Source of the DNA: an uncultured Clostridia bacterium
GTDB lineage: Bacteria; Bacillota; Clostridia; Oscillospirales; CAG-272
NCBI GenBank assembly: GCA_904502055.1
Contig: CAJGDZ010000046.1
Span: 1 to 10,975 of the forward strand
Length of the DNA: 10,975 nt
Direction: 5' to 3'
Shown here: one piece after another, positions 1 to 7,117 of the stretch
Numbering within the stretch: the first letter of the stretch is position 1
Layout of the letters: the number at the start of each line of letters is the position of its first letter
Notes under the pieces: generated by a model
Seen by the model: only the letters and a program-made list of their open reading frames with translations
The model's database searches: none
Told to the model about the DNA's origin: nothing
Program-made: the position numbers and the translations under genes

Positions 1-276
1 ACCTCGGCAATCATGATCTATGGCATTGGCGGATACGAGGCGGCGGCTTCGATCCTTCTTGCAACCATCGTTATGAGCGACGCTACGGGTGTTCGCCTTG
101 AGACCGGTAAGCAGGCCAAGGTCATCAATCAGATGATCGAGGAGCTTTTCTCCGGTAAGGCCAAAGACCCGCAGGCAAACCTTAAGGAGCTGATCGGACA
201 TACGCCGTTCCAGGTTTTGGTCGGTGCGATCCTCGGTTTTGCGGTGGCGTTCACGCTGTGCACGCTGATGCCGTGA
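1..276 (+). CDS. Divergent PAP2 family (DUF212, YuiD-like) membrane protein, 3' part
   Basis: This is the C-terminal 91 codons of a gene that begins before the window; reading is open from base 1. The visible part has a membrane-type segment (about residues 5-24 of the fragment), then the family signature SDATGVR followed by GKQAKVINQM, and near the end IGHTPFQVLVGAILGF, which starts a last membrane helix. Family members are about 150 residues, so roughly 60 are missing, including the N-terminal region where the PAP2-like phosphatase motifs would lie. The biochemical function of the family is not settled; it is related to membrane phosphatidate phosphatases but diverged. The stop TGA (274-276) overlaps the next start as TGATG, which implies co-translation with tlyA. 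Family assignment is from recognised motifs and is fairly secure; function is not. Confidence 0.85.
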   Translation, partial: TSAIMIYGIGGYEAAASILLATIVMSDATGVRLETGKQAKVINQMIEELFSGKAKDPQANLKELIGHTPFQVLVGAILGFAVAFTLCTLMP

Positions 277-1064
277 TGCGACTGGACGTTTATCTGACCG
301 AGCACGGGTATGCGGAGAGCCGCACAAGGGCACGAGGCCTTATTGAGGAGGGCGCGGTTATCCTGGATGGAAGGAAGGCTCTTAAGGCGTCGGCTCTTGT
401 TGATGAGACACTTGCCCATACCGTATCGGTGGAAAATACACAAAAATACGTGGGGCGCGGCGGCCTCAAGCTGGAAAAGGCCCTTGAGGTCTTTTCGGTG
501 AACGTGGAGGGGGCCGTAGCACTTGACGTTGGCGCATCGACGGGCGGTTTTACCGATTGTTTGCTCCAAAACGGGGCGGCAAGGGTGTATGCGGTGGATG
601 CCGGTGAGGGACAGCTGGCCCAAAAGCTTTTGAAGGACGAGCGCGTAGTCAACATGGAAAAATACAACGCGCGGGCACTGGTGCCTTCGGATTTTCCAAT
701 TCTGCCCGACGTGGCAGTGATGGACGTATCCTTCATTTCGCAAACGCTGATTCTGCCCGCGCTTGCGGACGTTCTTAGGGAGGACGGCGTTCTGGTCAGC
801 CTGATCAAGCCGCAGTTTGAGGCCGGCAGAAGTGCGATCGGGAAAAACGGAATCGTGAAAAATGCGTCCGATCGCAGGCTGGCGATGGAGCGCGTTCTGG
901 ACGCGGCCGCGGCGTGCGGTCTTGCCTGCTTTGGTTTGGACATCTCACCCATTTTGGGAGGAGACGGAAATACAGAATACATTGCCGCCTTTCGCAAGGG
1001 CGGTGGGGCGAAGGAGCTTCGCCAAAAATGCAAGGAGCTTGCAGAGCGGAGGGGAAGCAAATGA
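276..1064 (+). CDS. tlyA: TlyA family rRNA (cytidine-2'-O)-methyltransferase / hemolysin A-like
   Basis: A 262-residue protein, close to the usual 265-275. Residues 1-60 form an S4 RNA-binding domain (RLDVYLTEHGYAESRTRARGLI) and the rest is an FtsJ/RrmJ-type SAM-dependent methyltransferase. Visible motifs are YVGRGGLKLEKAL (58-70), SAM-binding LDVGASTGGFTDCL (83-96), VYAVDAG (104-110), MDVSFIS (149-155) and LIKPQFE (176-182), which supply the Lys/Asp/Lys/Glu residues typical of 2'-O-methylation. Characterised TlyA proteins methylate 16S and/or 23S rRNA and some relatives are called hemolysins; which rRNA positions this one modifies cannot be read here. I chose ATG 276 over the in-frame GTG at 258: it gives the usual MRLDVYL start and a TGATG overlap with the previous stop, so translation is probably coupled. 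No clear Shine-Dalgarno precedes it. It overlaps nadK by ATGA. Confidence 0.93.
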   Translation: MRLDVYLTEHGYAESRTRARGLIEEGAVILDGRKALKASALVDETLAHTVSVENTQKYVGRGGLKLEKALEVFSVNVEGAVALDVGASTGGFTDCLLQNGAARVYAVDAGEGQLAQKLLKDERVVNMEKYNARALVPSDFPILPDVAVMDVSFISQTLILPALADVLREDGVLVSLIKPQFEAGRSAIGKNGIVKNASDRRLAMERVLDAAAACGLACFGLDISPILGGDGNTEYIAAFRKGGGAKELRQKCKELAERRGSK

Positions 1065-1936
1065 AAATTGCTTTGATTACCAATTATAACATCAGCGAAA
1101 AATCGGCGGCTGCCATGAAGGTGGCGGAGCACTTGAAAAAGTACAATTGCCGCATTGTTGTGCCGCTGAATTACCGTGAGCGTATCGAGCGTATGCACAG
1201 GCATCGTCCGGCGCTTACATTCGACACCCCGACGAACATATATGCCACCGCCGATCTTATCATCGTGCTTGGCGGCGACGGCTCGATCATGGACGCGGCG
1301 CGCAATGCCGCGACGCGCAATACGCCCATTCTCGGTATCAATATGGGACGTCTTGGCTACCTTGCCGAGCTGGAGATGAGCGAGCTGGATCTTTTGGATA
1401 AGGTGATGGTGGGGGATTACCGCCTGGATACGCGAACCATGCTCAACGCCGAGGTTATCAGCGGGACGGGCAAGAAGACGGAGGTTGCGTTTGCGCTGAA
1501 TGATGCCGTCATTTCCAACGGCTCGATTGCCCGTATCGTGGATCTTGAGCTCAGGGAAAACGGTACGCCGATCAACACGTACCGTGCGGACGGACTGATC
1601 ATCTCCACACCGACCGGCTCGACGGCGTATTCGATGTCTGCGGGCGGCCCGATTGCCGATCCGCACATCTCCTGTTTTTGTGTAACACCGATCTGTCCGC
1701 ATTTTTCGTTTGCCCGATCGATCCTTTTCCCGGATTCGGCGGTGATTGAGGTGAAACATGTGTGCAGACGGGAAAAGGTGCTGTATCTGACGCTGGACGG
1801 ACGGATCAATTTCGAGCTGATGCGCAACGACGTGGTGCGCATTACCAAGTCGGAGCTGGTTACCTCGATCGTGCGCGTCAAGGACCGTAGTTTTTACGAG
1901 AAGCTGAGAAAAAGAAACAGCGAGGGGGGGATTTAA
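1061..1936 (+). CDS. nadK: NAD kinase (ATP/polyphosphate-NAD kinase)
   Basis: A 291-residue cytoplasmic enzyme that phosphorylates NAD to NADP, within the family's usual 260-300. In order it shows GGDGS (71-75) with the catalytic Asp73; NMGRLGYL (94-101); the NAD-binding pair Asn147-Asp148 in ALNDAVISNG (the second position is often Glu); and the strongly conserved block DGLIISTPTGSTAYSMSAGG (177-196). The C-terminal lobe contains the CVTPICPH motif typical of the family. The start ATG 1061 overlaps the tlyA stop as ATGA and is preceded by GGAGGGG at 1048-1054; a frame open farther upstream to 914 lies inside tlyA and is not used. The stop lies two bases before argR. The position between tlyA and argR is the usual Bacillota arrangement. 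NADP made here would also serve the NADP-type glutamate dehydrogenase at the right edge, though that link is only metabolic. Confidence 0.95.
   Translation: MKIALITNYNISEKSAAAMKVAEHLKKYNCRIVVPLNYRERIERMHRHRPALTFDTPTNIYATADLIIVLGGDGSIMDAARNAATRNTPILGINMGRLGYLAELEMSELDLLDKVMVGDYRLDTRTMLNAEVISGTGKKTEVAFALNDAVISNGSIARIVDLELRENGTPINTYRADGLIISTPTGSTAYSMSAGGPIADPHISCFCVTPICPHFSFARSILFPDSAVIEVKHVCRREKVLYLTLDGRINFELMRNDVVRITKSELVTSIVRVKDRSFYEKLRKRNSEGGI
1921..1930 (+). promoter_or_regulatory. Ribosome binding site of argR inside the end of nadK, with a G7 tract
   Basis: The bases GAGGGGGGG serve as the Shine-Dalgarno of argR, eight bases before its TTG start, and also encode the last residues of nadK (EGGI). 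Seven consecutive G (1924-1930) make this both a strong pairing site and a slippage-prone run. Confidence 0.7.
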
Positions 1937-1938
1937 CG

Positions 1939-2382
1939 TTGAAAAATCAAAGACTGGAAAAGGTAAAAGAGCTGATCGCCCGTTTTGAGATTGAAACGCA
2001 GGACGAGCTGATCGATAAGCTTCGCGCCGAGGGGTTTGCGGTTACGCAGGCCACCGTCTCGCGCGACATTCGCGAGCTCAAGATCTCTAAGGTGCTCGGA
2101 GCAAACGGAAAATATCACTATGCGATGTCGGAGCACGCCGCGGTAAGAACGCGCCATTCGTATATGATGTCCATTCAAAGCGTGGCCTTTGCCAACAATC
2201 TTGTGGTCATCAAGACCGGCCCCGGTCTTGCCCAAGCGGTGGCGGCGGAGCTGGATTCTATGGATCACGGCGAGATCCTCGGCTGTGTGGCCGGTGACGA
2301 TACCATTCTGGCGGTCGCCGTCAGCGATGCGATCGCGGCTGTTTTTTGCGAGAATCTCAAAAAACGCATCGGTCTGCTTTAA
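1939..2382 (+). CDS. argR: Arginine repressor ArgR/AhrC
   Basis: A 147-residue protein, right at family length. The N-terminal winged helix (about 1-67) contains the recognition motif TVSRDIREL (39-47). The C-terminal domain (about 78-147) has GPGLAQAVAAELD (94-106) and GCVAGDDTIL (115-124), whose paired Asp residues bind arginine and support hexamer formation. In Bacillota the hexamer with arginine represses arginine biosynthesis and activates catabolism by binding ARG boxes. I see no convincing ARG box in this window, including at argS. The start is TTG at 1939: no in-frame ATG or GTG lies nearby, and the resulting MKNQRLEKV start matches the family. The ribosome binding site is the G-rich end of nadK, and only two bases separate the nadK stop from this start. 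A rare start codon with coupling would keep repressor levels low. Confidence 0.95.
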   Translation: MKNQRLEKVKELIARFEIETQDELIDKLRAEGFAVTQATVSRDIRELKISKVLGANGKYHYAMSEHAAVRTRHSYMMSIQSVAFANNLVVIKTGPGLAQAVAAELDSMDHGEILGCVAGDDTILAVAVSDAIAAVFCENLKKRIGLL

Positions 2383-2418
2383 GGTATCGGAGACAAAAAG
2401 AAAAGGGAGGGAAAGGAA

Positions 2419-4083
2419 ATGCTTGCATCGCTCCACATTGAAAACGCCGCAGTGATCAAGGTGGCGGATATTGATTTTACAAACGGTTTTATGGTGCTCA
2501 GCGGCGAGACGGGTGCAGGAAAATCCATCGTGATCGACAGCATCAATCTGCTTTCGGGTAACCGCCTTTCCCGCGATATGATCCGCACGGGTGAGGATCG
2601 GCTTCTCGTCAGCGCGGTCTTTACCGATTGCCGTACGGAGGCAATCGAGCTTCTGGAGTCCTACGGTGTGGCGTGCGACGGCTCGGTGATGATCACGCGT
2701 ACGCTCTCGCGCGACGGAAAGAGTGCGGTCAAGATAAACGGGCGGACGGTGACACAGAGCCTGCAAAGAGAGCTTTGCCGTTTGCTGATCAACATTCACG
2801 GACAAAACGAAAATCAACGCCTGATGCAGAAGTCGGCGCAGATCGATATTTTGGATTCTTATGCCGAAAACGGAGAACTTCGCACCGCCTACGCTAAGGT
2901 ATATCGGGCTCTTACCGAAGCGAAGAGCAAGATCGAGGAGCTGGAAAGCGACACCGCCGAAAAGCTCCGCATGCGGGATATGCTTCGGTATCAGATCGAG
3001 GAAATTGCCGCGGCTCGTCTGAAAATGGGCGAGGAGGAGGCGCTGGAGGCGGAATCGGTGCGGCTCTCCTCGATGGAAAAGATCCACGCGCAGACGCATC
3101 TTGCGTACCGCGCACTTTACGGCAGCGAAAAGAGCGCGACGGTGCTGCTCGAGCGGGCGGCCTCGGCGCTGGAAAAGATCGGGGACGTGCTTCCCGAGGC
3201 GGCGGAGGGGGCTAAGCGCCTTACCGAGTTCCGCTATGAAATTGAAGACATTGCCGATACCGTGCAACGCTATGCCGAATCCGACGAGGATCCGACTTTG
3301 CGGCTGAATAAGATCGAAGCTCGCCTTAGCACCATTTCAAAGCTTCGTCGGAAATACGGAGCTGACGTTTCGGAAATACTTGCCTTCCGCGAGAGGGCAC
3401 AGGCGCAGCTTGATACCATTGAAAACGCAGATGCCATCCGCGAGGAGCTGGAAAAGGAGTGTCGCGGGCTTGAAGCAAAGGCACGCACACTTGCCGCACA
3501 GATCCGCGAGCGGCGCCGCGAGGCGGCAAGAACCATTCAAAAAGAGGTAAGCGAAACGCTTGCTTTTCTGGATATGCCCAAGGTGCGCTTTTGCATTTCG
3601 CTTGCCGAGAGCGATACGCTGAGATCCGACGGCGGCGACGTGGTGGAGTTTTTGATCTCGGCAAACGCAGGCGAGGAGCCCGGACCGCTGGAAAAGATTG
3701 CCTCGGGCGGCGAGCTTTCGCGTATTATGCTGGCTCTCAAAAGCGTGCTTTCGGACAAGGACGGCGTGGCCACGGTCATTTTTGACGAGGTGGACGCCGG
3801 TATTTCCGGCAAGACCTCGCGCAAGGTGGGTCTTAAGCTTCGCGAGATCGCGCGGCAGGTTCAGGTTATTTGCGTGACCCATTCGGCGCAGATCGCGTCG
3901 CTGGCAGACAGGCACTTCCTCATATCCAAAAATGACCAAACGGGAAGAGCGGAGACCGAGATCACTGAGCTGGACGGCGAGGGAAGAGTGGACGAGGTGG
4001 CCCGCATTCTGGGCGGCATCCACGTGACCGAGACCCAGCGTGCCGTGGCGCGGGAGATGATCGAGGAGGGGAACGGATTATGA
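2419..4083 (+). CDS. recN: DNA repair protein RecN (SMC-like ATPase)
   Basis: A 554-residue SMC-family ATPase that acts early in double-strand break repair by gathering DNA ends; family length is about 550-570. It opens with MLASLHIENAAVI, then the Walker A GETGAGKS (29-36). The middle, about 150-370, is rich in Glu, Lys, Ala and Leu and is expected to form the antiparallel coiled coil. The C-terminal head has the ABC signature ASGGELSRIM (428-437), Walker B VIFDEVDAGISG (453-464) and the His-switch segment VTHSAQ (486-491). All ATPase residues are present. The ATG at 2419 follows GGGAGGGAAAGG. The gene lies 36 bases after argR, the classic argR-recN pair, and overlaps the next gene by ATGA. 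In many spore formers recN is followed by spoIVB and spo0A; here it is not. Confidence 0.96.
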   Translation: MLASLHIENAAVIKVADIDFTNGFMVLSGETGAGKSIVIDSINLLSGNRLSRDMIRTGEDRLLVSAVFTDCRTEAIELLESYGVACDGSVMITRTLSRDGKSAVKINGRTVTQSLQRELCRLLINIHGQNENQRLMQKSAQIDILDSYAENGELRTAYAKVYRALTEAKSKIEELESDTAEKLRMRDMLRYQIEEIAAARLKMGEEEALEAESVRLSSMEKIHAQTHLAYRALYGSEKSATVLLERAASALEKIGDVLPEAAEGAKRLTEFRYEIEDIADTVQRYAESDEDPTLRLNKIEARLSTISKLRRKYGADVSEILAFRERAQAQLDTIENADAIREELEKECRGLEAKARTLAAQIRERRREAARTIQKEVSETLAFLDMPKVRFCISLAESDTLRSDGGDVVEFLISANAGEEPGPLEKIASGGELSRIMLALKSVLSDKDGVATVIFDEVDAGISGKTSRKVGLKLREIARQVQVICVTHSAQIASLADRHFLISKNDQTGRAETEITELDGEGRVDEVARILGGIHVTETQRAVAREMIEEGNGL

Positions 4084-4547
4084 CCAAAACCAACGCAATG
4101 CGTCTTCTGGACGCGGCCAAGATTGCCTACGAGGTCAAGGAGTATGAGGTGGACGAGAATGACCTTTCGGGCGTTCACATTGCCTCGCAGATCGGGCTTC
4201 CCTTTGATCAGGTGTTCAAAACGCTGACGGCAAGAGGGGACAAGACCGGTGTGATCGTCTTTTGTATCCCCGTTCATAAGGAGATCGACCTCAAAAAGGC
4301 GGCCGCCATCACGGGAAACAAAAAGGTGGAGCTGCTTCACGTCAAGGAGCTTCTCGGCATCACGGGCTATGTGCGCGGCGGTTGCTCCCCCATCGGTATG
4401 AAAAAGAAATTCCCCACCTTTATTGAGCAAAGCGCTGAGAATTTTGAAAAAATCACGGTCAGCGCCGGGATGAAGGGCGCTCAGCTTTTGCTTGAGGTGG
4501 ATGAGCTTGTCAAATTTACCGGAGCAAAGCTTTGCCAAATTGTGTAA
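4080..4547 (+). CDS. ybaK: YbaK/EbsC family Cys-tRNA(Pro) deacylase
   Basis: A 155-residue single-domain editing protein, at the family's usual length. YbaK hydrolyses cysteine wrongly attached to tRNA(Pro), usually together with prolyl-tRNA synthetase. Visible motifs are the conserved Lys47 in DQVFKTL, which aligns with the essential lysine of characterised YbaK; FCIPVHKEIDLKKAA (61-75); and GYVRGGCSPIGMKKKFP (96-112), which forms the active-site loop. The start ATG 4080 overlaps the recN stop as ATGA and is preceded by GAGGAGGGG, so it is the last gene of the translationally coupled train. The neighbour downstream is argS, also a tRNA-charging gene. A related ProXp or EbsC specificity is possible; the fold is secure, the exact tRNA substrate is by family only. 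Confidence 0.93.
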   Translation: MTKTNAMRLLDAAKIAYEVKEYEVDENDLSGVHIASQIGLPFDQVFKTLTARGDKTGVIVFCIPVHKEIDLKKAAAITGNKKVELLHVKELLGITGYVRGGCSPIGMKKKFPTFIEQSAENFEKITVSAGMKGAQLLLEVDELVKFTGAKLCQIV

Positions 4548-4553
4548 AGGCTA

Positions 4554-4582
4554 TTGCAAAAAACAAAATTTTGTATTATAAT
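4554..4582 (+). promoter_or_regulatory. Sigma-A promoter of argS-yebC
   Basis: A -35 TTGCAA (4554-4559) and a perfect -10 TATAAT (4577-4582) are separated by exactly 17 bases. The start of transcription would fall near 4589, giving a leader of about 26 bases, too short for a T-box. The spacer contains the perfect 12-base palindrome ACAAAATTTTGT (4563-4574). No terminator separates this promoter from ybaK, so read-through from upstream is also possible. Confidence 0.8.
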
Positions 4583-4614
4583 AGTAAGGTTGAAAATAAA
4601 CAGAGGAAAGAAAT

Positions 4615-6327
4615 ATGCTGAAGATCAAACAAAGTATTGCTGAAAAAATCACCGAACAGATCGCGGCGCAGTTCCCGGGGGCCGAGGCCGACGCGGCTAC
4701 GCTTGCCTCGATGCTCGAGTATCCGCCCGATTCTTCGATGGGCGACCTTGCGCTTCCTTGCTTTAAGCTGAGCAAGACGCTTCGCCGCTCGCCCGTGCAG
4801 ATCGCGGGGGCGCTTGCTGAAAGCGTGAAGGACGAGATGGTCAGCCGTGTGGAAAACGTCAACGGCTATCTCAATTTTTATTTGAACAAGGAATACCTTG
4901 GCGACACGCTGCTTCGCGGCATCGTGGAGGCAGGGGAGAGCTACGGCTCGCAGACGTTTGGCGAAGGAAAGACGGTCGTTCTCGACTACTCCTCACCCAA
5001 CGTGGCTAAGCCCTTCCATATCGGACATCTCGGAACGACCGTGATCGGTCACGCACTCAAAAAGCTTCACGAGTTTGTGGGCTACAAGTGCGTGGGCATC
5101 AATTACCTTGGCGACTGGGGTACCCAGTTCGGTAAGATGATCGTTGCCTACCGCAAGTGGGGTGTGCGTGCGGAGGTCGAGGCCGGCGGTGTAGACAAGC
5201 TGGTGGAGCTTTACGTTAAATTCCACAGCGAGGCGGAGGCAAATCCTGCGCTTAACGACGAGGCGAGAGCCGAGTTCCACAAGCTGGAGCAGGGCGACGC
5301 TGAGAACATTGAGCTTTGGAAGTGGTTTATCGAGGTCAGCCTTGTGGAGTACAAGAAGACCTATAACCTTCTCGGCATTGAGTTTGATAGCTATAAGGGC
5401 GAGAGCTTTTATACCGATAAGATGCCCGCGCAGGTGCAGAAGCTCAGAGACCTTGGGCTTCTCAAGATCGACGACGGCGCTTCCATCGTAGACCTGGAGA
5501 AGTACGGAATGCCGCCTTGCCTCATTCTCAAGCGCGACGGCTCGACGCTGTATCCCACGCGTGACATCGCCGCAGCGGTCTACCGCAAGGAGACCTACGA
5601 TTTCGATAAGGCGATCTACGTGACCAGCGCCGCACAGTGCCTGCACTTCCAGCAGTGGTTCAAGGTCGTGGAAATGATGGGCTACGAGTGGGCACCCGCC
5701 CTTGTTCACGTGCCGTACGGTACGGTGAGCATCAACGGCGAAAAGCTGGCTACGCGTACGGGAAACGTCATTCTTCTGAAGGATCTGTTTGCCATGGCCA
5801 TCGAAAAGGTGGGCGAGATCATGGAGGAGAAGAATCCCGAGCTTAAGGGAAGAACGGATATTGCCGAGTCGGTCGGCGTAGGCGCGATCGTGTTCTACTA
5901 TCTGTCCAACAACCGTATGAAGGACATCAACTTCGTGATGGAGGACGCGCTCAGCTTTGAGGGAAATACCGGCCCTTACGTGCAGTACACCTACGCGCGT
6001 GCTTGCTCGATCCTCTCAAAGACCGGTGAGCCCGACAAGGCACAGCCGATGAAGCTGACCGCTCCCGAGGAGGAGGCGCTGATCAAGACCCTGGCACGCT
6101 TCCCCGAGAAGGTGCTTGAGGCGGTGAGGGATTATGAGCCCTCGGTCATTGCGCGTTACATTCTTGACGTGGCGGCGGCGTTCAACCGCTTCTATCACGA
6201 GTGCAAGATCGTGAGCGCCGAGGATGCGGCCGTTCGCAACACAAGAGCCATGCTCACGCTGGCCGCAAAGACCGTTCTCGGAAACGCGTTTGGCCTGATC
6301 TGTTTGAAGAAGGAAGAAAAAATTTAA
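4615..6327 (+). CDS. argS: Arginyl-tRNA synthetase
   Basis: A 570-residue class I aminoacyl-tRNA synthetase that charges tRNA(Arg). The N-terminal Add-1 domain (about 1-115) contains NVNGYLNFYLN, followed by the HIGH motif in SPNVAKPFHIGHLGTTVIG (HIGH at 135-138) and NYLGDWGTQFGKMI. The second catalytic loop is KLATRTGN (377-384), a degenerate KMSKS of the KxxTRxG type. SNNRMKDINF and NTGPYVQYTYARACSI lead into the DALR anticodon-binding domain at the C terminus. The KPFHIGHL form resembles the class of ArgS found in eukaryotes and many Bacillota rather than the NPTGPLHIGH form. The C-terminal end reads LICLKKEEKI and lacks the usual PERM tail, a minor variation. AGAGGAAAG precedes ATG 4615. 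It is followed after 13 bases by yebC. No T-box leader or ARG box is visible before it. Confidence 0.96.
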   Translation: MLKIKQSIAEKITEQIAAQFPGAEADAATLASMLEYPPDSSMGDLALPCFKLSKTLRRSPVQIAGALAESVKDEMVSRVENVNGYLNFYLNKEYLGDTLLRGIVEAGESYGSQTFGEGKTVVLDYSSPNVAKPFHIGHLGTTVIGHALKKLHEFVGYKCVGINYLGDWGTQFGKMIVAYRKWGVRAEVEAGGVDKLVELYVKFHSEAEANPALNDEARAEFHKLEQGDAENIELWKWFIEVSLVEYKKTYNLLGIEFDSYKGESFYTDKMPAQVQKLRDLGLLKIDDGASIVDLEKYGMPPCLILKRDGSTLYPTRDIAAAVYRKETYDFDKAIYVTSAAQCLHFQQWFKVVEMMGYEWAPALVHVPYGTVSINGEKLATRTGNVILLKDLFAMAIEKVGEIMEEKNPELKGRTDIAESVGVGAIVFYYLSNNRMKDINFVMEDALSFEGNTGPYVQYTYARACSILSKTGEPDKAQPMKLTAPEEEALIKTLARFPEKVLEAVRDYEPSVIARYILDVAAAFNRFYHECKIVSAEDAAVRNTRAMLTLAAKTVLGNAFGLICLKKEEKI

Positions 6328-6340
6328 GGAGAATATAAAG

Positions 6341-7072
6341 ATGTCTGGACATAGCAAATGGGCGAATATCAAGCACAAGAAGGAAAAGACCGACGCGCAG
6401 AAGGCGAAGGTGTTTACCAAGATCGGCAAGGAGATCTCCATTGCCGTTAAGGAGGGTGGCGGAGACCCGAACAGCAATTCCAAGCTCCGTGACCTGATTC
6501 AGAAGGCCAAGTCGAACAACGTTCCCAACGATAACATTGAGCGTATCATCAAAAAGTCGATGGGTAGCACTGACGAGAACTACGAGGAGATCGTATACGA
6601 GGGCTACGGACCGGGCGGTGTAGCCGTGATCGTGGAGACCACGACCGACAACCGTAACCGTACGGCGGGCAACGTGCGCTCTTACTTTGCCAAGTATCAC
6701 GGCAACCTTGGACAGTCGGGTTGTGTGGGCTTTATGTTCGAGGAGAAGGGCGTCATCGTTATTGACAATGAGGACGGCGACATCGACGAGGATAAGCTGA
6801 TGGAGACCGCGCTTGAGGCAGGCGCCGAGGACTTTGCCGCTGACGGCGAGGCTTTTGTGGTCTACACCGTGACCGAGGACCTGTATGCCATCAAGGAAGC
6901 CCTCGAGGGCGCAGGCTATACCGTAGCCTCAGCCGAGAAGGACAAGATCCCCTCGAACACCGTTACGCTTGAGACCGAGGACGATATCAAGTTTATGGGA
7001 CTTCTCATCGAGAGACTCGAGGAGGACGACGACGTTATGAACGTCTTCCACAACTGGGAAAACTGCGATTGA
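6341..7072 (+). CDS. yebC: YebC/PmpR (TACO1) family protein
   Basis: A 243-residue cytoplasmic protein at the typical length. It begins with the hallmark SGHSKWANIKHKKEKTD and continues with DPNSNSKLRDLIQKAKSNNVP, YEGYGPGGVAVIVE, NRNRTAGNVR and an acidic C-terminal third containing LMETALEAGAED. Family members are often annotated as transcriptional regulators (PmpR); mitochondrial TACO1 and, more recently, bacterial relatives are reported to act on the ribosome and relieve stalling, including at proline stretches. Which role holds here cannot be read from sequence. AAGGAG overlaps the argS stop 13 bases upstream, so the two genes are co-transcribed, consistent with a translation-related role. 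It ends at a strong terminator. Confidence 0.95.
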   Translation: MSGHSKWANIKHKKEKTDAQKAKVFTKIGKEISIAVKEGGGDPNSNSKLRDLIQKAKSNNVPNDNIERIIKKSMGSTDENYEEIVYEGYGPGGVAVIVETTTDNRNRTAGNVRSYFAKYHGNLGQSGCVGFMFEEKGVIVIDNEDGDIDEDKLMETALEAGAEDFAADGEAFVVYTVTEDLYAIKEALEGAGYTVASAEKDKIPSNTVTLETEDDIKFMGLLIERLEEDDDVMNVFHNWENCD

Positions 7073-7081
7073 TCGCAACAA

Positions 7082-7117
7082 AAAAAGACCGTTACAAAGA
7101 AACGGTCTTTTTCTATT
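7082..7117. terminator. Bidirectional intrinsic terminator between yebC and the minus-strand membrane gene
   Basis: AAAAAGACCGTT (7082-7093) pairs with AACGGTCTTTTT (7101-7112) around a seven-base loop. The A run on the left and T run on the right let it end transcription from both converging genes. It fills the whole gap between their stop codons. Confidence 0.88.

Noticed and set aside
258..276. GTG at 258 as the start of tlyA.
   Set aside because: It adds six residues not typical of the family, while ATG 276 gives the usual start and a TGATG overlap.
290..1759. A long open frame on the minus strand opposite tlyA and nadK.
   Set aside because: The predicted product is Arg/Ser/Ala-rich without any family motif, and the plus strand holds two well-supported genes; it is a by-product of their codon use.
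1933..3267. A long open frame on the minus strand opposite argR and the first half of recN.
   Set aside because: No family motif, and unusual His/Arg-rich composition; argR and recN on the other strand are unambiguous.
4524..4535. Perfect palindrome GCAAAGCTTTGC at the end of the ybaK-like gene, considered as a terminator.
   Set aside because: It has no loop and no following T run, and it lies in coding sequence; it is not a convincing terminator.
4583..4614. A T-box or other riboswitch before argS.
   Set aside because: The leader is only about 30 bases after the promoter, too short for such an element, and no hairpin-terminator pair is present.
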